DNA of 64,000 bases from Ligula intestinalis (taxonomy: Eukaryota > Platyhelminthes > Cestoda > Diphyllobothriidea > Diphyllobothriidae), in assembly GCA_036362985.1 (NCBI GenBank), contig JAYGXS010000009.1, positions 17,944,246 through 18,008,245 on the forward strand, in the 5' to 3' direction. Both the position numbers and the translations under genes were made by a program. A model generated the notes under the pieces. The model did no database searches. It saw only the letters and a list, made by a program, of their open reading frames with translations, and had not been told where the DNA came from. Shown here piece after piece: positions 1-11,089 of the stretch. Position 1 is the stretch's first letter. Each line of letters begins with the position of its first letter.

Positions 1-32
1 GAAGACAGGCAGAATGACATGCATGTGAATTA

Positions 33-120
33 GTTTTAAGTGATAGTAGACTCGCGCTGTATCTGCCGCAGCCTCCATCCTCCTTCTCCCCACCTGGGTC
101 CGATGTCAAGATAGAGTCAC
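33..120 (+). repeat. Rep2 dispersed repeat, copy 1
   Basis: A segment running from TAGTGATAGTAGACT-like sequence to a CACCTGGGTCCGATGTC-like end. Related copies lie at about 1,690-1,790, 3,384-3,470, 9,700-9,780 (plus) and at 38,105-38,225 and 49,455-49,545 (minus), with a weaker one at 16,716-16,774 (minus). The shared core is CACACCTGTACCCGATGTC. No coding content is seen. Confidence 0.55.
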
Positions 121-440
121 GAAAACCGGATGTGGAATCGGACACAGGCAGCTGGCAAGATGAAAAACGCACCTAAGCGTACCTGCACCCTTGTAGTGAC
201 TAGCTCGCGTCGAAGTGAACTTTCTCGGAGCCCCACAGAAGTTGGTCTCGACGTCTGGGAGCAGCCAATCACAGTTGCCGCAAATATGCCTTCTGGCCCG
301 GCAACGAATAGCAAGCCGGCACGCGTTACCGCGCTCTCTCTCTCTCTGAGCCTCTGGGGATTCCTGGTACTATGACGCACTTCCAATCACGCTGTTCCAT
401 CGGAAGGTCGTGCTCTCCGTAATCAAAATTCTTTCCAATT
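121..440. other. No recognisable feature
   Basis: Open frames of 81-89 codons exist on both strands here, but neither resembles a known protein nor has exon-like boundaries. I see no gene or structured repeat. Confidence 0.4.
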
Positions 441-556
441 AGGCTTCCTTCCTCTGTGTACGCAATGAACTCTTCCTACTACTCTAGCCTCTACCGCCTT
501 CTTCTCTCCCAAAGAACCATGGTCTGAAGATCGAAGTTGCTAGGCTTTAACCCCTG
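441..556 (-). repeat. Rep1 interspersed repeat, copy 1 (reverse)
   Basis: Reverse-complement copy of a ~120-bp repeat. Read on the minus strand it goes from a TTAAACCC-like start through CGATCTTCAGACCATGG and an AGAGTAGTAGGAA-like middle to a TGCGTACACA-like end. Seven more copies are in the first 10.4 kb of the window. It has no internal open frame. Confidence 0.6.
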
Positions 557-1840
557 CGATAATCTCTCTGCTCCACATAAACACGTAACTAGGATTTCAA
601 AAAAACTACAAGAAGATAGGGACACCAGCAAAGATCCCAGCTATCAAAACCTGGGCCTTTGTGCTAGTTTGCACAACAGTACACCACCTGGTTCCAACCT
701 CCCACGATTTTGCACATTGGAAAGGAAATAGGGGCAGTGGCTCGTATCCCAAATCTCGGGCCCTGGTCAGGACTTTTGTTCGTTGCGGCACAAATGTCAC
801 ATTTAGCCGAGAATTCGCATGAAGAGGAGCCGAAAAACACACTTTTCACTTGCGTGAGAGGCAATGGTTTTGGTTGGGACTGGGCGAGTGAATATTTAAT
901 TATGGGTTAGTGGGGGGACTTTGCTTATGTTGAATACAAATTAGTCCAGCCAGGTAGTATCAGATGATCGTATCCTAATGGTTATAAACCAGGAGATAAG
1001 ACGTGGAAGGCCAGATTGTTATTAAGAATTTAATCAAGTGCAGAAGGACTAGAGTATGAGTAATGGTTAACTGACTCCCGAGCAAGTGCAGTCCAGCCAT
1101 TAGCGGGCTGGGTCCAGAGCCGCAGTCCAGCAGTGAGGTCACCGGGTCCGGGAATCTGCATGACTGGCAGTGAGGTTGCCGGCTAGCCGACACAGATCTC
1201 ACATGTGGCCTAGAATCCACATGAAGAAGAGCCAAAAAAATAACTTCACACATGCGTGAGAGGTGATGGTTTTGGTTGGTTAGTGGGGGACTTTGCATTA
1301 ATGGTGACAAGCTGGCGATGATTTACCGCCAATTTTCGGGAAAAGCATGCGGCTGAGTAGACCCATGGTGTGCTTTGGCCGTGTGGAGAGAGGACGATTC
1401 TTTGATGCTAGATCAGGACCTCAGCCAGTGCTTTATCAGCCTCCATGCGATGGATTCAAAGGTGACCCAATAAGCCGATAAGGGAGGTGAGTGAAGACAG
1501 GATAGATCAGGGGGGAGCTCAGTCGGCCGAGATTACGCTGATAAAGTTGATGGGAGTTGTGGTGAACGTGTATTTCCTGTTAGGTGTGTCAGCATCGTGG
1601 TGGGCGATAGGTCAACCGTCGTTTTCGACGATTTTCGCCCTGCGCTTCAGTAAGCTGAAGGCAGACGCGGTGACTGTAGCTGAATTAGAGTAATAGTAGA
1701 CTTGCGGAGAATCTACTCCACTCTCACCACTTCCACACCTGTACCCGATTTCGAGACAGAGGTCGAGAAGATCGGAGATCAGGGATGGCCAAGTCCGCCC
1801 CTAAGCGTGCCCCCCGCCCAGAACGGTCAGTTTTGCAAGG
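557..1840 (+). repeat. Segmental tandem duplication, left copy
   Basis: This block and 1,845-3,560 run collinearly. Matching landmarks: CATAAACACGTAACTAGGAT (557 and 1,848), GGGCTGGGTCCA (about 1,106 and 2,440), GATGATTTACCGC (1,317 and 3,043), CCTCCATGCGATGG (1,440 and 3,139), AGAAGATCGGAGATC (1,767 and 3,459). The copies differ by many substitutions and small indels, so the duplication is old. It contains a Rep2 copy at about 1,690-1,790. No gene is supported. Confidence 0.75.
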
Positions 1841-1844
1841 TAAA

Positions 1845-3560
1845 CATAAACACGTAACTAGGATTTCAACAAAACGACAAGAAGATAGGGACACCAGCAA
1901 AGATCCCAGCTATCAAAACCTGGGTCTTTGTGCCATTACGCACAACAGTACACCACCTGGTTCCAACCTCCCAGGATTTTGCACATTGGAAAGGGAATAG
2001 GGGCAGTGGCTCGTAGCCCAAATCTCAGGCCCTGGACCTGCGTACTACTGCTACTACTACTGCAACCTATCCTACAACACCAGGACGTAACCTAGCTTTA
2101 GTCAGGATATTTTGCTCATTGCGGCACAGATGTCACATTTAGCTGAGAATCCGCATGAAGAGGAACCGAAAAACACACTTCTCACTAGCGTGAGAGGCAA
2201 TGGTTTTGGTTGGCACTGGGCGAGTAAATGTTTGATTATGGGTGAGAGGGAGGTCTATGCGTTTTTGGGATACAGAGTAGTCTACCTAGGTAATATAGGA
2301 TGAATATATCACAGTGGTTATCAACCAGGAGATAAGACACGAAATGCCAGAGTATTATCAACAAGTTAATCAAGTGCAGAAGAGCTAGAGTTTGTGTCAT
2401 GGGTCATTGACGCCCGAACAAGTGCAGCCGAGCCATGAGCGGGCTGGGTCCACAGTCGCAGTCCAGCAGTGAGGTCGCCGAGCCCGGGCGTCTGCGTGAC
2501 CGGCAGTGAGGTTATCGCAGGGGTTCTGTAAGTTAAACCCTAGCAAATGCGACCTTCAGACCATGGTTTCATAGTAGCGAAGAAGTCGGTAGAGGCGAGA
2601 GTAGTAGGAACAGTATATCGTGTACAAAGAGGAACGAATAATAATAGGGAAGAAATTTGACTCGGGAGCTCACGACCAGCCAGGTGGGCCAGCCGGGTCC
2701 AAGTGCCAGCTTGACAGCAGCCAGGCCGGTGGGCTGAGAGAGCAATTCACGCGTGCAGGCTTGCCATTCGTCACCGTGCTAAGTACCAGCATTGCGGCAT
2801 CTGTGATTGTCTGTTCGCAGGCGTCGAGAAGCGCAGTCTTGAGGTTCTAGCGGAGTTCACTTCAACGCGAGCTAGTCGCTACAAGGTCGCCGGGTACGGG
2901 AGTCTGCATGACTGGTATTGAGGTCGCCGCTTCGTCGGCACAGATCCCACATGTAGCCGAGAAACGAACTTCTCACGTGCATGAGAGGTAATAGTTTTGG
3001 TTGGCTAACGGGGGGACTTTGCATTGACGTTGACAAGCCGACGATGATTTACCGCTATTTTTCGGGGAAAGCATGTGGCTGAGTAGATCCACGCTGTGTT
3101 TTGGCCGTGTGGAGAGAGGACCCAGTGCTTCATTAGCCTCCATGCGATGGACTCAAAGGTGACCAACGAGGCCGATAAGTGAGGTGAGTAAAGACGGGAT
3201 AGGTCGGGGGGCTCAGTCGGCCGGGATTACGTTGCTCAAGCTGATGGAGTTGTAATGGACGTGCATGTCCCGTTAGGTGTGTCGGCAACGTTGGTGATGA
3301 TAGGTTGGCTGTCGTTTTCGACTATGTCCATCACGCGCTTCTACAAACTGAAGGAAGACGCGGTGACTGTAGTTGAATTAAAATGAAAGTAGACTTGCGG
3401 AGAATATAACCCATTCTCTCAATACTTCCAAACCTGTACCCGATGTCAAGACAGAAGTCGAGAAGATCGGAGATCGGGGATGGCGCAGGTGGTTGGTGTG
3501 GCCAAGTCCGTCCCTAAGTGTGCCATCCCTCCCAGAACGGTCAGTTTCGCAAGATAAGCC
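1845..3560 (+). repeat. Segmental tandem duplication, right copy
   Basis: Second copy of the block at 557-1,840. It is longer mainly because of an extra stretch at about 2,510-2,880 that carries a Rep1 copy. Another Rep2 copy is at about 3,384-3,470. Short open frames differ between the two copies, which argues against coding function. Confidence 0.75.
2518..2655 (+). repeat. Rep1 interspersed repeat, copy 2
   Basis: Starts near GTTAAACCCTAGC, contains CGACCTTCAGACCATGG, then GAGAGTAGTAGGAACAGTAT and GTGTACAAAGAGGAACGAA. It sits inside the right copy of the segmental duplication and has no counterpart in the left copy, so it probably inserted after the duplication or marks a later rearrangement. 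Confidence 0.65.
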
Positions 3561-3679
3561 TGGGCCGACTGGCCTGTCGGCCTTTACGACTACACAGACG
3601 AGGACGTGGCAGCCACCACCGCGGCGCTGCATCTTGTTGTTGAAGATGGTGGTCGATGGGGCGTTGCTAAAAAGGAAGT

Positions 3680-3805
3680 TAAGACTAAGTTTTAACCCTA
3701 ACGACTGAGATCTTCCAGGTCCGGTTCCTTAGGAGATAGGAGATAAGTCTTGCGAAAGGCTAGAGTAGTTATAACAAGATATTGTGTACACAAGAGTTAG
3801 GAGAA
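3680..3805 (+). repeat. Rep1 interspersed repeat, copy 3
   Basis: Contains TTTTAACCCTAACGACTGAG, ATCTTCCAGGTCCGG, TTCCTTAGGAGATAGG and TGTGTACACAAGAGTTAGG. Closest by eye to the copies at 5,690-5,806 and 10,265-10,395, which share the TTCCTTAGGAGA motif. Confidence 0.65.
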
Positions 3806-4512
3806 AGTTGCCACTCGGTCCAGCATGGCATTCAACTGTGAGAGAGCGCGGCGTCGTCGCGACCGTATATCTCGAAACGGAATCTCAAGTGTCCGTCAGC
3901 GCGGAAATTGTCCTTATGGTCCCAGAGCGAGGATTGTGTAAGTCAGCTTCAGGATGCTGATTGGTCAGACCTGTCTCGAGTGCGTGTATGCGTCCCAGGG
4001 CATAGTTCGCGTCTTGCTAGTGGACAAGGGCCATTGCTTTGGGTCGAGCGCGATTGGACGACCAAGTTTGTCACTACGAGACCACGTCTGTGGCGTCAGG
4101 AGTTAGTGGGGCGTGGAGCAGCAGCGACCACTACATTGCCATTGTTCTCAACGGTGAAAAGACTGAGAGGTAAGGGATGTCGACTGTCGTTGCAGCCGCC
4201 ACGGAAACAGTGGTAGGGGTGATGGGAATGGCGGTGTGACACTGCGAATAGCGGTGTGACACTGCGAATGTGATCACCGTTGGCGAGGCTGGCCGACGCC
4301 CTGGACGCAGCCGGGGGCGATTGAAGGGGCAGCGATTGTAAGTGCATTGATTCCGGAGGTGTCTGGTGGGGCCGATTAGTGCGTGGAAAGTTATCTGACA
4401 GTTCGGATATGTGGGTAGGGGGTGAACTGCACGCATTGTGAACCGTAGACAACAGCAACGTGCATGTTAGTCTCTTGGTTTTAGCGGCGGCGATCCAACT
4501 GTCCGCATCGCT
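3806..4512. other. No recognisable gene
   Basis: Overlapping frames of 101-120 codons occur on both strands at 3.9-4.46 kb, but they are proline/threonine/serine-rich, mutually exclusive and match no family I know. A short direct repeat around GCGGTGTGACACTGCGAAT occurs at about 4,231 and 4,251. Confidence 0.4.
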
Positions 4513-4640
4513 GGGGGTTAAGAAAGCTAAACCCTAAAAATTGTTACTTTTAGGCCCAAGCCCTTAAAAGAAGAGACGTCATGAGAGGCTAGAGTGAAAA
4601 GAACAGTATATTCTGCACAGAAGGAATGAAGAATCGGTAG
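4513..4640 (+). repeat. Rep1 interspersed repeat, copy 4
   Basis: Begins GGGGGTTAAGAAAGCTAAAC, with GAGAGGCTAGAGTGAAAAG, AACAGTATATTCTGCACAG and AAGGAATGAAGAATCGGTAG. More diverged in its 5' third than the other copies. Confidence 0.6.
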
Positions 4641-5689
4641 TAATAATTTGAGCACCCGTCCATCCCCTGGGGTGGCTTGGCTCGAACTCCCGGCCTGAGG
4701 ACAGTCAGCGCATTAAGATCGTTGTGAGTTGGCCTTGAAGGCTGATTGGCTACACCGACAGGCGTAGGCAGCGAGTACATGCGCACTCTTTAACGGCGGT
4801 GAGCCTTCGCGCGATGATCGTCTGCGCGGAGGGAGTCACCACAGCTTCAGATATTGCATCTCCGGTTTTCGCTGCACTTTTCCACCTTCATCGGTACAAG
4901 TGGCGGACAGCCAAAATTGCTGTCCGGCTGTTCAATGCCCACTGCCCCAACGTCATGCAGCCAGTGCTTTCCGACTCGTTGACCTGCAGGCCCCTGACCG
5001 AAAAAAAACTTGGATCCACAAGTGCGTCGAGATTGTCGTGACGGCTTAAGGGCAGCTTGAACACACCGCCTTCTTCAGCCGACGTAGCATGGACCTCTAT
5101 ATACCCCTCCCCCCCTACTACGGCATTGCAACTCACACATTGGATAGTAATTGAACTTGTTCCAAGCTAATATAAAACAAACTGCCACCGCTATCTGTTC
5201 TTCTCTCAGGTATGATTATGCACAGTCAGCAATAGCTCTGGCTTCGCCGATGGCCACTGCTGCTTGAGACAGAAACTCCCAGTTCTATACACAATAAATC
5301 CCCGATTCTGAATTCTCTCAGTGGGCATACGCACGAGGTTGCCTCTCCAGCATTTCTGCATTTGCCCTGTAGTGGTCATTTCTGCCCGACGCCCGCGTAA
5401 CTCACAGACAAGAACACTCAGAGCAGGACCTTGCACGAATGTACTTTTCGGCCTGCCTCACACCAGACGCAAACGGGCGCATGAGACACTCAACACTCAC
5501 ACCAGTGTCTACCTTCGTGCGGTCAAACCAATCACCATCAAGGCCGCGAGACTGAGCGAGGATTCGGCAGCCGCCCCGATGACTGACGCTAGACTCATAT
5601 GGCATTCTGCCCCCTCGCGGGGCGGACGCGCCGCCGCCGCTCTTTCAGATGGCTCTTACGGTCGAAAGCACGCCAGGCCGAGTCAACCT
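4641..5689. other. Repeat scraps, no gene
   Basis: Two short pieces recall repeats elsewhere: GACCTGCAGGCCCCTGACC near 4,980 resembles the Rep4 core, and GGCCACTGCTGCTTGAGAC-like sequence near 5,250 with CCCAGTTCTATACACAATAA resembles the segments near 28,270-28,360 and 36,195. The long frame at 5,321-5,791 has no recognisable domain and runs into a reverse Rep1 copy, so I do not call it a gene. Confidence 0.4.
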
Positions 5690-5806
5690 TCCTATGAACT
5701 ATTCTCCAACTCATTCTGTTCCTACTGCTCTGGCTTTCCAAGACTTCTCTACTCTCCTAAGGAACCGAGCCTGGAAGATCGCAGCCGTTAGGGTTAAACC
5801 TGAGTA
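5690..5806 (-). repeat. Rep1 interspersed repeat, copy 5 (reverse)
   Basis: Reverse copy: on the minus strand GGTTTAACCCTAACGGCTGC leads to GATCTTCCAGGCTCGGTTCC, TTAGGAGAGTAGAGAAGTC and AGAGCAGTAGGAACAG. It forms an inverted pair with the plus-strand copy 87 bp to the right. Confidence 0.65.
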
Positions 5807-5892
5807 GTCTTAACACCATTGCGATAGCCCCAGCATGGCGTGCATGCGGAGGATTCTGGTTCGTTCCAGTATCGACAGGGGTCAGGGCTAAT

Positions 5893-5985
5893 TAGGTGTA
5901 ACCCTAACGGCTGCGACCTTCCAGGCGCAGTTCCTTAGGCGAGGGGAAAAGACGGTGCGTACACAAGAGTAAGGAGGAGGTGTGA
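5893..5985 (+). repeat. Rep1 interspersed repeat, copy 6 (shortened)
   Basis: Contains GTAACCCTAACGGCTGCGAC, CTTCCAGGCGCAGTTCCTTA and GTACACAAGAGTAAGGAGG, but lacks about 30 bp of the middle part present in other copies. With copy 5 it makes an inverted repeat with a short spacer. Confidence 0.6.
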
Positions 5986-8919
5986 CTCGCGGACTAATGC
6001 ACCCATTCTCTAGTCGGGTCGGGTCCGGAGTGAGGCCTGAAGGCAGACACCGCATTGTCGTCTGTGTCCCATGGATTGAGGTTAACCTATTAAATGAGGT
6101 CAGTCTACTAAAAGCGGCAATCTCATTTGACGGATTAAAGTCAAGCCACTGTGGTTTGAGGCTAGAATGGAGGAGACACTGTGCGCGCGTTCGCTAGCAG
6201 TGACGGTCGCCCGTCTGTCTGCGCATGCCTCGAGGCACGCGGGAAATCTACTTTCACGCGAGGTCCTGGGCTTTGAGTGACTTCATCTGTGGTGCCAAGA
6301 GCTGGGAGGGCATCGGTCAGCGGCGACCACTACACCAGTTCTCCCGCATCCAGGACCCCGTCCTGTCACCGCAGCTTTAGGATTTTGCGAAGACAGTTGA
6401 GGACATACATCCGCCGTTTGCGTTCATACCGCACACCGCAAGCCCTAAATCTGGCGATTAATAGATACCTGCATTCTTCCCCTCATTCTTAACTACGCTC
6501 CAGTAATTTTTCCAGTTTTACTTTAAAAATACTGCGGCAATTTTAAACTTATCCTCCGAATGCACTCTTCGGCTACCGGTGTTTCCCATGTTTTTTTAGC
6601 TGACATGATAATATAGCGAACCTTTAAAATGGTCAAGAAATTTTCTGATCGCGTCCTTAGTGAGGTCGCTCACCCCCTCCATTCTGAATTAATGGTTGCC
6701 AAGTCTTCCCGTACAATGCGCCGAGGCTTCCAGCATATGTCTTGCCGTACATCAGCATATCAGCACTCTGTACTCCAATCCCTAGCACGCTACCTCACGT
6801 GTGAAGAAACCGAAATTGAGAAGTTTAAAACCAAACCAACTCCATAACACATGTATAAACATCGTGCAAACCTGCAACTTTTAGTACTGTATGACCTTTT
6901 ATCTTACCTTATCCCTTGCTTGTCGTGAATGGAGCCATTTTATCCTGAAAATTTTGGATATTACCGTAAAAATAAAGCATAACTCTCGCTCTCTCTCTCT
7001 CTTAAGATGAAAGGTGTTAAAACACAATAACGTTGTCCAGAAACATGGTGCCAGCCATTTAATTGAAATAAGCAAAGTATGATGCCTTTTTGAGGTAGTG
7101 CTTTTCATCTGTAGAGAGAAGCCTCAATCTTTCTAAATAACTGAACTTCGCACCTGCATAATCCCCTTTATTAAAATAATTCTCCTGTTTTTTGGGACAG
7201 AACAGCTTATATTTTGCTGAATGCTGTTCTGACAATGAGGCAAAAGTAGCTCATGTAGTCCCCCTCAGGTACCCCTAGTCCCAGCATTTTGTCCTGCAAA
7301 AACTTTGGTTGTAGAGTTTTTGGGGGTGAGGAAATAGAATAGGCAGAGAAGGAAATTTTTATAAGAGAGTGTAAAATGAAAAAATGCGGTCGAATTTGCT
7401 TCCCGCGGCCACTGAGAGTAGGTTGTTCCGCACGTAAATTGAAGGTGTGCGCGGCGCTTTGCGTCGCGGACTGTACTAATTTAACTCCAGAATGGTAAGT
7501 TGGACCACAGGTAAGTTGAAGTAGACGACCTCCTAACCAACATTTCAATTTTTCGGGAAATCGAAGAACCTGCAATTTTATAATTGGGTTTTCCCGCAAT
7601 AAGTTAAATGATAATACAGACTAGGAAAATGTACAAATATAAATCAAAAAGACTTCTAAGTACAGTAAAATAAAAGTGCATTTAGCATTGATTATAGTCT
7701 ATTCCACTGCGTGTCTTAACTTCCCGCCCATAAAATCCGATAAACACCGTTTTTGTAGGAAAACATACAGGCTGTAGGGATTAATGAGTGGGGCTACATA
7801 AGCTACCGTTGCCGACAATGAATCTGCCTGCGGAAAAAGCAAAATCAATTAATCACACGTCACGAATTCATGTGGGTCATCTTAAAAATTGTCAGAAGTC
7901 TCGATATTCGCCCGTTTAACATCACTTTGCTCGAATCACCAAAGTAAAACTCAACAGAAATTCTGGAATATTAGGTGTTTATTTTTATATGCTAACGACG
8001 TACTTATTAAAAGCAAGAAAGGCGTGTACAAGATCGGCCTGCAATTGGACCAGTCAGACAGTGTCCTCGAGTGGGTAGCAATTCTGAGTCATTCGACTTG
8101 CGTAGACAGAAGCTCTCGCGTCATCACCACGTGCAGTGCATGTGGGCGGAGCGTTGGAGCGCGTCGGTTAGGGCGGATCCTAATTGGTCACTATTAAAAT
8201 GCATGTAGCGGACAAGTGCATGTCTGGCTAGGCGTTTAAGACAAAATCAGATGCAGATGTCTTCACAGACCCAGTCGGAGGGGGAGCGATCAGAGGAACG
8301 GCTGCAAAGTCGTTTGCCAAGTTAGATTAACCCAGAGCCATCAGACAGATCGTTTCTCTTCTTAGGGCTATGCGAACGACGATGAAGACCTTGAGAAGGA
8401 TAATTGTGGAGCACTTGTGCGCGGGGGGCGCGTTCGGACCGTCCATTTTGGCCCAAACCGCCTCTCTGCAAGGTATTTAAGCTGTGTTCAAGGAAACCTA
8501 CATTGGCTAAAATGTTTTTTTTGTATTTACGACAAACAGCAGCATAGAGACATTGTCAGAGTCGGGTCCTATTAAAGACGGCACCGTGTTAGCAGTACGG
8601 TTGAGTGTACTCCCAAGTAATGGATATAGCATCTCACTAGGATACATTAGAGTTCTAACGTAAGTTTTGTTGCACCTTTATCTTAGGATGACATGTAGTT
8701 AATAAGTCGCGGTTAACGTAATACAGTCAAAACCTACATCCTACGTCAAATATCTACACAAGCTGACTGATATAGTAAGACGGACAGCCGGAATGGACAA
8801 ACTAACGACGTGCTGGAGCATATCGACGGACAAAAACGCACGCCTGATGATCCTTAACACATCGAAACATGTGATTTGCCACTTTTGTCAACTCTATTGA
8901 TGAGAAAGTACTTTCGCAG
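5986..8919. other. No recognisable gene; one microsatellite
   Basis: Nearly 3 kb in which no frame resembles a known protein. A CT-rich microsatellite (CTCGCTCTCTCTCTCTC) is at about 6,984-7,002. The longest frame (7,207-7,599, minus) has no recognisable domain. A distant gene or regulatory role cannot be excluded. Confidence 0.4.
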
Positions 8920-9060
8920 GGGGTTAAGTCAGCTAAACCCTGGCAACTGCGATCTTCAGACCATGGTAACTTAGGAGTGAAAAATTTTTAGAAGGGCAGA
9001 GTGTCAGTGACAGTATATTGCGTACACAAAGGAACGAAGAATAGATGGGAAGAAGTTGGA
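8920..9060 (+). repeat. Rep1 interspersed repeat, copy 7
   Basis: Starts GGGGGTTAAGTCAGCTAAAC, then CTGCGATCTTCAGACCATGG, GACAGTATATTGCGTACACA and AAGGAACGAAGAATAG. It is close to copies 2 and 4, which share the GAACGAA/GAATGAA tail. Confidence 0.65.
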
Positions 9061-10139
9061 CTTCGTGGCACAAGTCATTCCGCTGGAGCGCCGTAGTCCT
9101 AAGTGATGTCTGGCGGCCGAGGGTGAGGAAAAAGGGACATGTCCGCGTGGTGCTTGGGCAGCCCCGAGAACTCAGACGCACGTGTGTTTGTGTCCAAGTA
9201 GAATTAGGTCAAATCTCTGCAGGTCAGCGCATCTGTAAGCGCTGACTGAGGTATTGGATAACCTTGAGGCAGCTGGCCTTGAACAATGCTGCCGGACAAA
9301 GCAATGGAGGATGTCAGCCGGCAGCGACAGCTACAGTACTATGAGGTTAGTCTGGTATAAGTCGGTCTCCATTACCAATTTGGCAGTGGCATCCACATCA
9401 AACCATGTATCATATGTAATAATTTAAAGACCACCGAAAGCCGGCACTTACCCAAATAGTTGTGCCTACATGAACGTTGCGAACTTGTAATGGTCAAACA
9501 CCGGAATCGCAATTGCTTTAAATACGGGCTTCAGAGGGGCCTCCCCATTGCTACGAGAAGCGGTTTAGTGGGAAATTCTTACTTCGCTAACATATTTTTA
9601 GGAAGTTGGTCATTGGAGTTTTTCGGCTAGAATGTCTTTTTAGGATTAAGTCGCGAATGAGTATGTCTACCGTGTCCCGTTTCCTGGGCGCATGAATTAG
9701 TTTGTAGTGATAGTAGATTCTCGCAGAATCAACTGCATTCTAACACTTTTGTCCACCTGAGGGAAACTGGATCGTATTCAGGAGGGCCGAAGACGTTAAA
9801 AATTCCCTCTGCAAGTGCCACACATACGCCTGACGTGCGAACAATTAACCCCACCTTCCACTAAAAATCGGCTCGGATCGGTAGCTTCTAAGTATCAATC
9901 GGATCAGTACAATCATCAGGCTGAATGCCAGGTTGGAAGGTAAAAGGGAGAGGGCACCTGTCTCAAGCGGCAGTGGCCACCGGTGCATTCACGCCTAGTG
10001 CTGACTGCGTCCAGCTAGGCCTGAGAGGGAATGAGACAATGGTGACAATTGCGTACGTAGGATTGCGGAGCGTGTTCAAGTGTCCTTCAGTTCGTGCGTG
10101 GGGCAGTACCCGAGGACTGCCCTGTCTGGTGGTGTTAGC
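9061..10139. other. No gene; Rep2 copy at about 9,700-9,780
   Basis: The only recognised content is a diverged Rep2 copy (GTAGTGATAGTAGATTCTCG ... TTGTCCACCTGAGG). The 134-codon frame at 9,925-10,329 overlaps Rep4 and Rep1 copies and is therefore not taken as a gene. Confidence 0.4.
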
Positions 10140-10260
10140 GGGCGGTGTTGGCCGAGGCTGGGGGCGTTTTCAAGTTACGCTCGGACAGTCGCGACTACCT
10201 AGACTACCTGGACGTGTGTCCGAGCGGAAGGCGGCCAAGTCTCTGCAGATCAGCGCGTCT
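10140..10260 (+). repeat. Rep4 dispersed repeat, copy 1
   Basis: The stretch around GTCCGAGCGGAAGGCGGCCA and AGTCTCTGCAG is repeated in reverse complement at 27,990-28,095 (TGGCCGCCTTCCGCTCGGAC). The match extends over roughly 90 bp with scattered differences. A weaker relative containing TCTCTGCAGGTCAGCGCATC is near 9,213. Confidence 0.65.
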
Positions 10261-10264
10261 GAAT

Positions 10265-10395
10265 ATTTGGGAGTTAAGGCTAAGACATTCAACCCTAACA
10301 GCTGCAATCTTCCTTGCTTGGTTCCTTAGGAGATGGGAGAAGTCTTGGGAAGGCAGTGTATTGTTTACAGAAGGGATAAGGAGAAAGTTGCCAAT
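10265..10395 (+). repeat. Rep1 interspersed repeat, copy 8
   Basis: Contains AACCCTAACAGCTGCAATC, GGTTCCTTAGGAGATGGGAG, AAGTCTTGGGAAGGCAG and ATAAGGAGAAAGTTGCCA. It directly follows the Rep4 copy. Confidence 0.65.
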
Positions 10396-10929
10396 AGGTC
10401 CGACCGTGACGCCAGTGGGAGAGGTCGGCTTCGCCGCAAACCCGACGTGCGAAAGCAGAATTCGAAGTGTCACCGGCCAAAGCCACCAACTTGGGGTCTT
10501 GTGTGAGTGGGCCTGTGATTGGTTGCCATGCGCGAGATTAAGCCGTGTGTGTCAGTAGATGGTCCTGGTCCATCACGGTAACCGCAGCGTTGGCGCGATG
10601 AGTCAACGGTGGCGTTAAGGTCAACTACAAATGCTCTGGCCGAGGTAATGGATGGCCCTGAGACAGCTGGGTTTGAACAAGGACGCAGGATAAAGCTATG
10701 CTGGGCGTCGGATACAGATCCCATCTCAGTGAAAGCGGGATATAATGAACCAATAAGACCAATTTATTCCGTCGTTTGGCAACTTTCCAACATACTAGAG
10801 GAATATCCGTTTAGCTCCCAGAATCTACCTTACCTTCTTCCCTCTCCAAGGCGCCAGTCCACTGCTCTAGCCAGTCAGAGGATTGCGCAGAGATGGCTGG
10901 CGTAGCGTGAGCCTTTCTGCTATCAACAT

Positions 10930-11066
10930 CCCTACCCCAGCCTGCGTGCTACACCTCTTACTGGTGCGCGTTTCCAAAAACTCTTGCCATATCTTGGCCT
11001 GGCTTTTTGCCGGTAAAGACGGTCGGCCCCATGATCAGTCAAATTTCTACAACAGCCCAACATTTC
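10930..11066 (+). repeat. Rep5 dispersed repeat, copy 1
   Basis: About 130 bp with CCCCAGCCTGCGTGCTACAC, CTCTTACTGGTGCGCGTTTC, GGTCGGCCCCATGATCAG and AAATTTCTACAACAG. A near copy is at 16,975-17,096. This copy ends about 25 bp before the RTE-like element; the other ends exactly where a terminal-inverted-repeat element begins. Confidence 0.75.
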
Positions 11067-11089
11067 TAACATAGCCCATCGCAACCCTA

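Noticed and set aside
5321..5791. 156-codon open frame on the plus strand
   Set aside because: No recognisable domain, irregular composition, and its last third runs through a reverse Rep1 copy.
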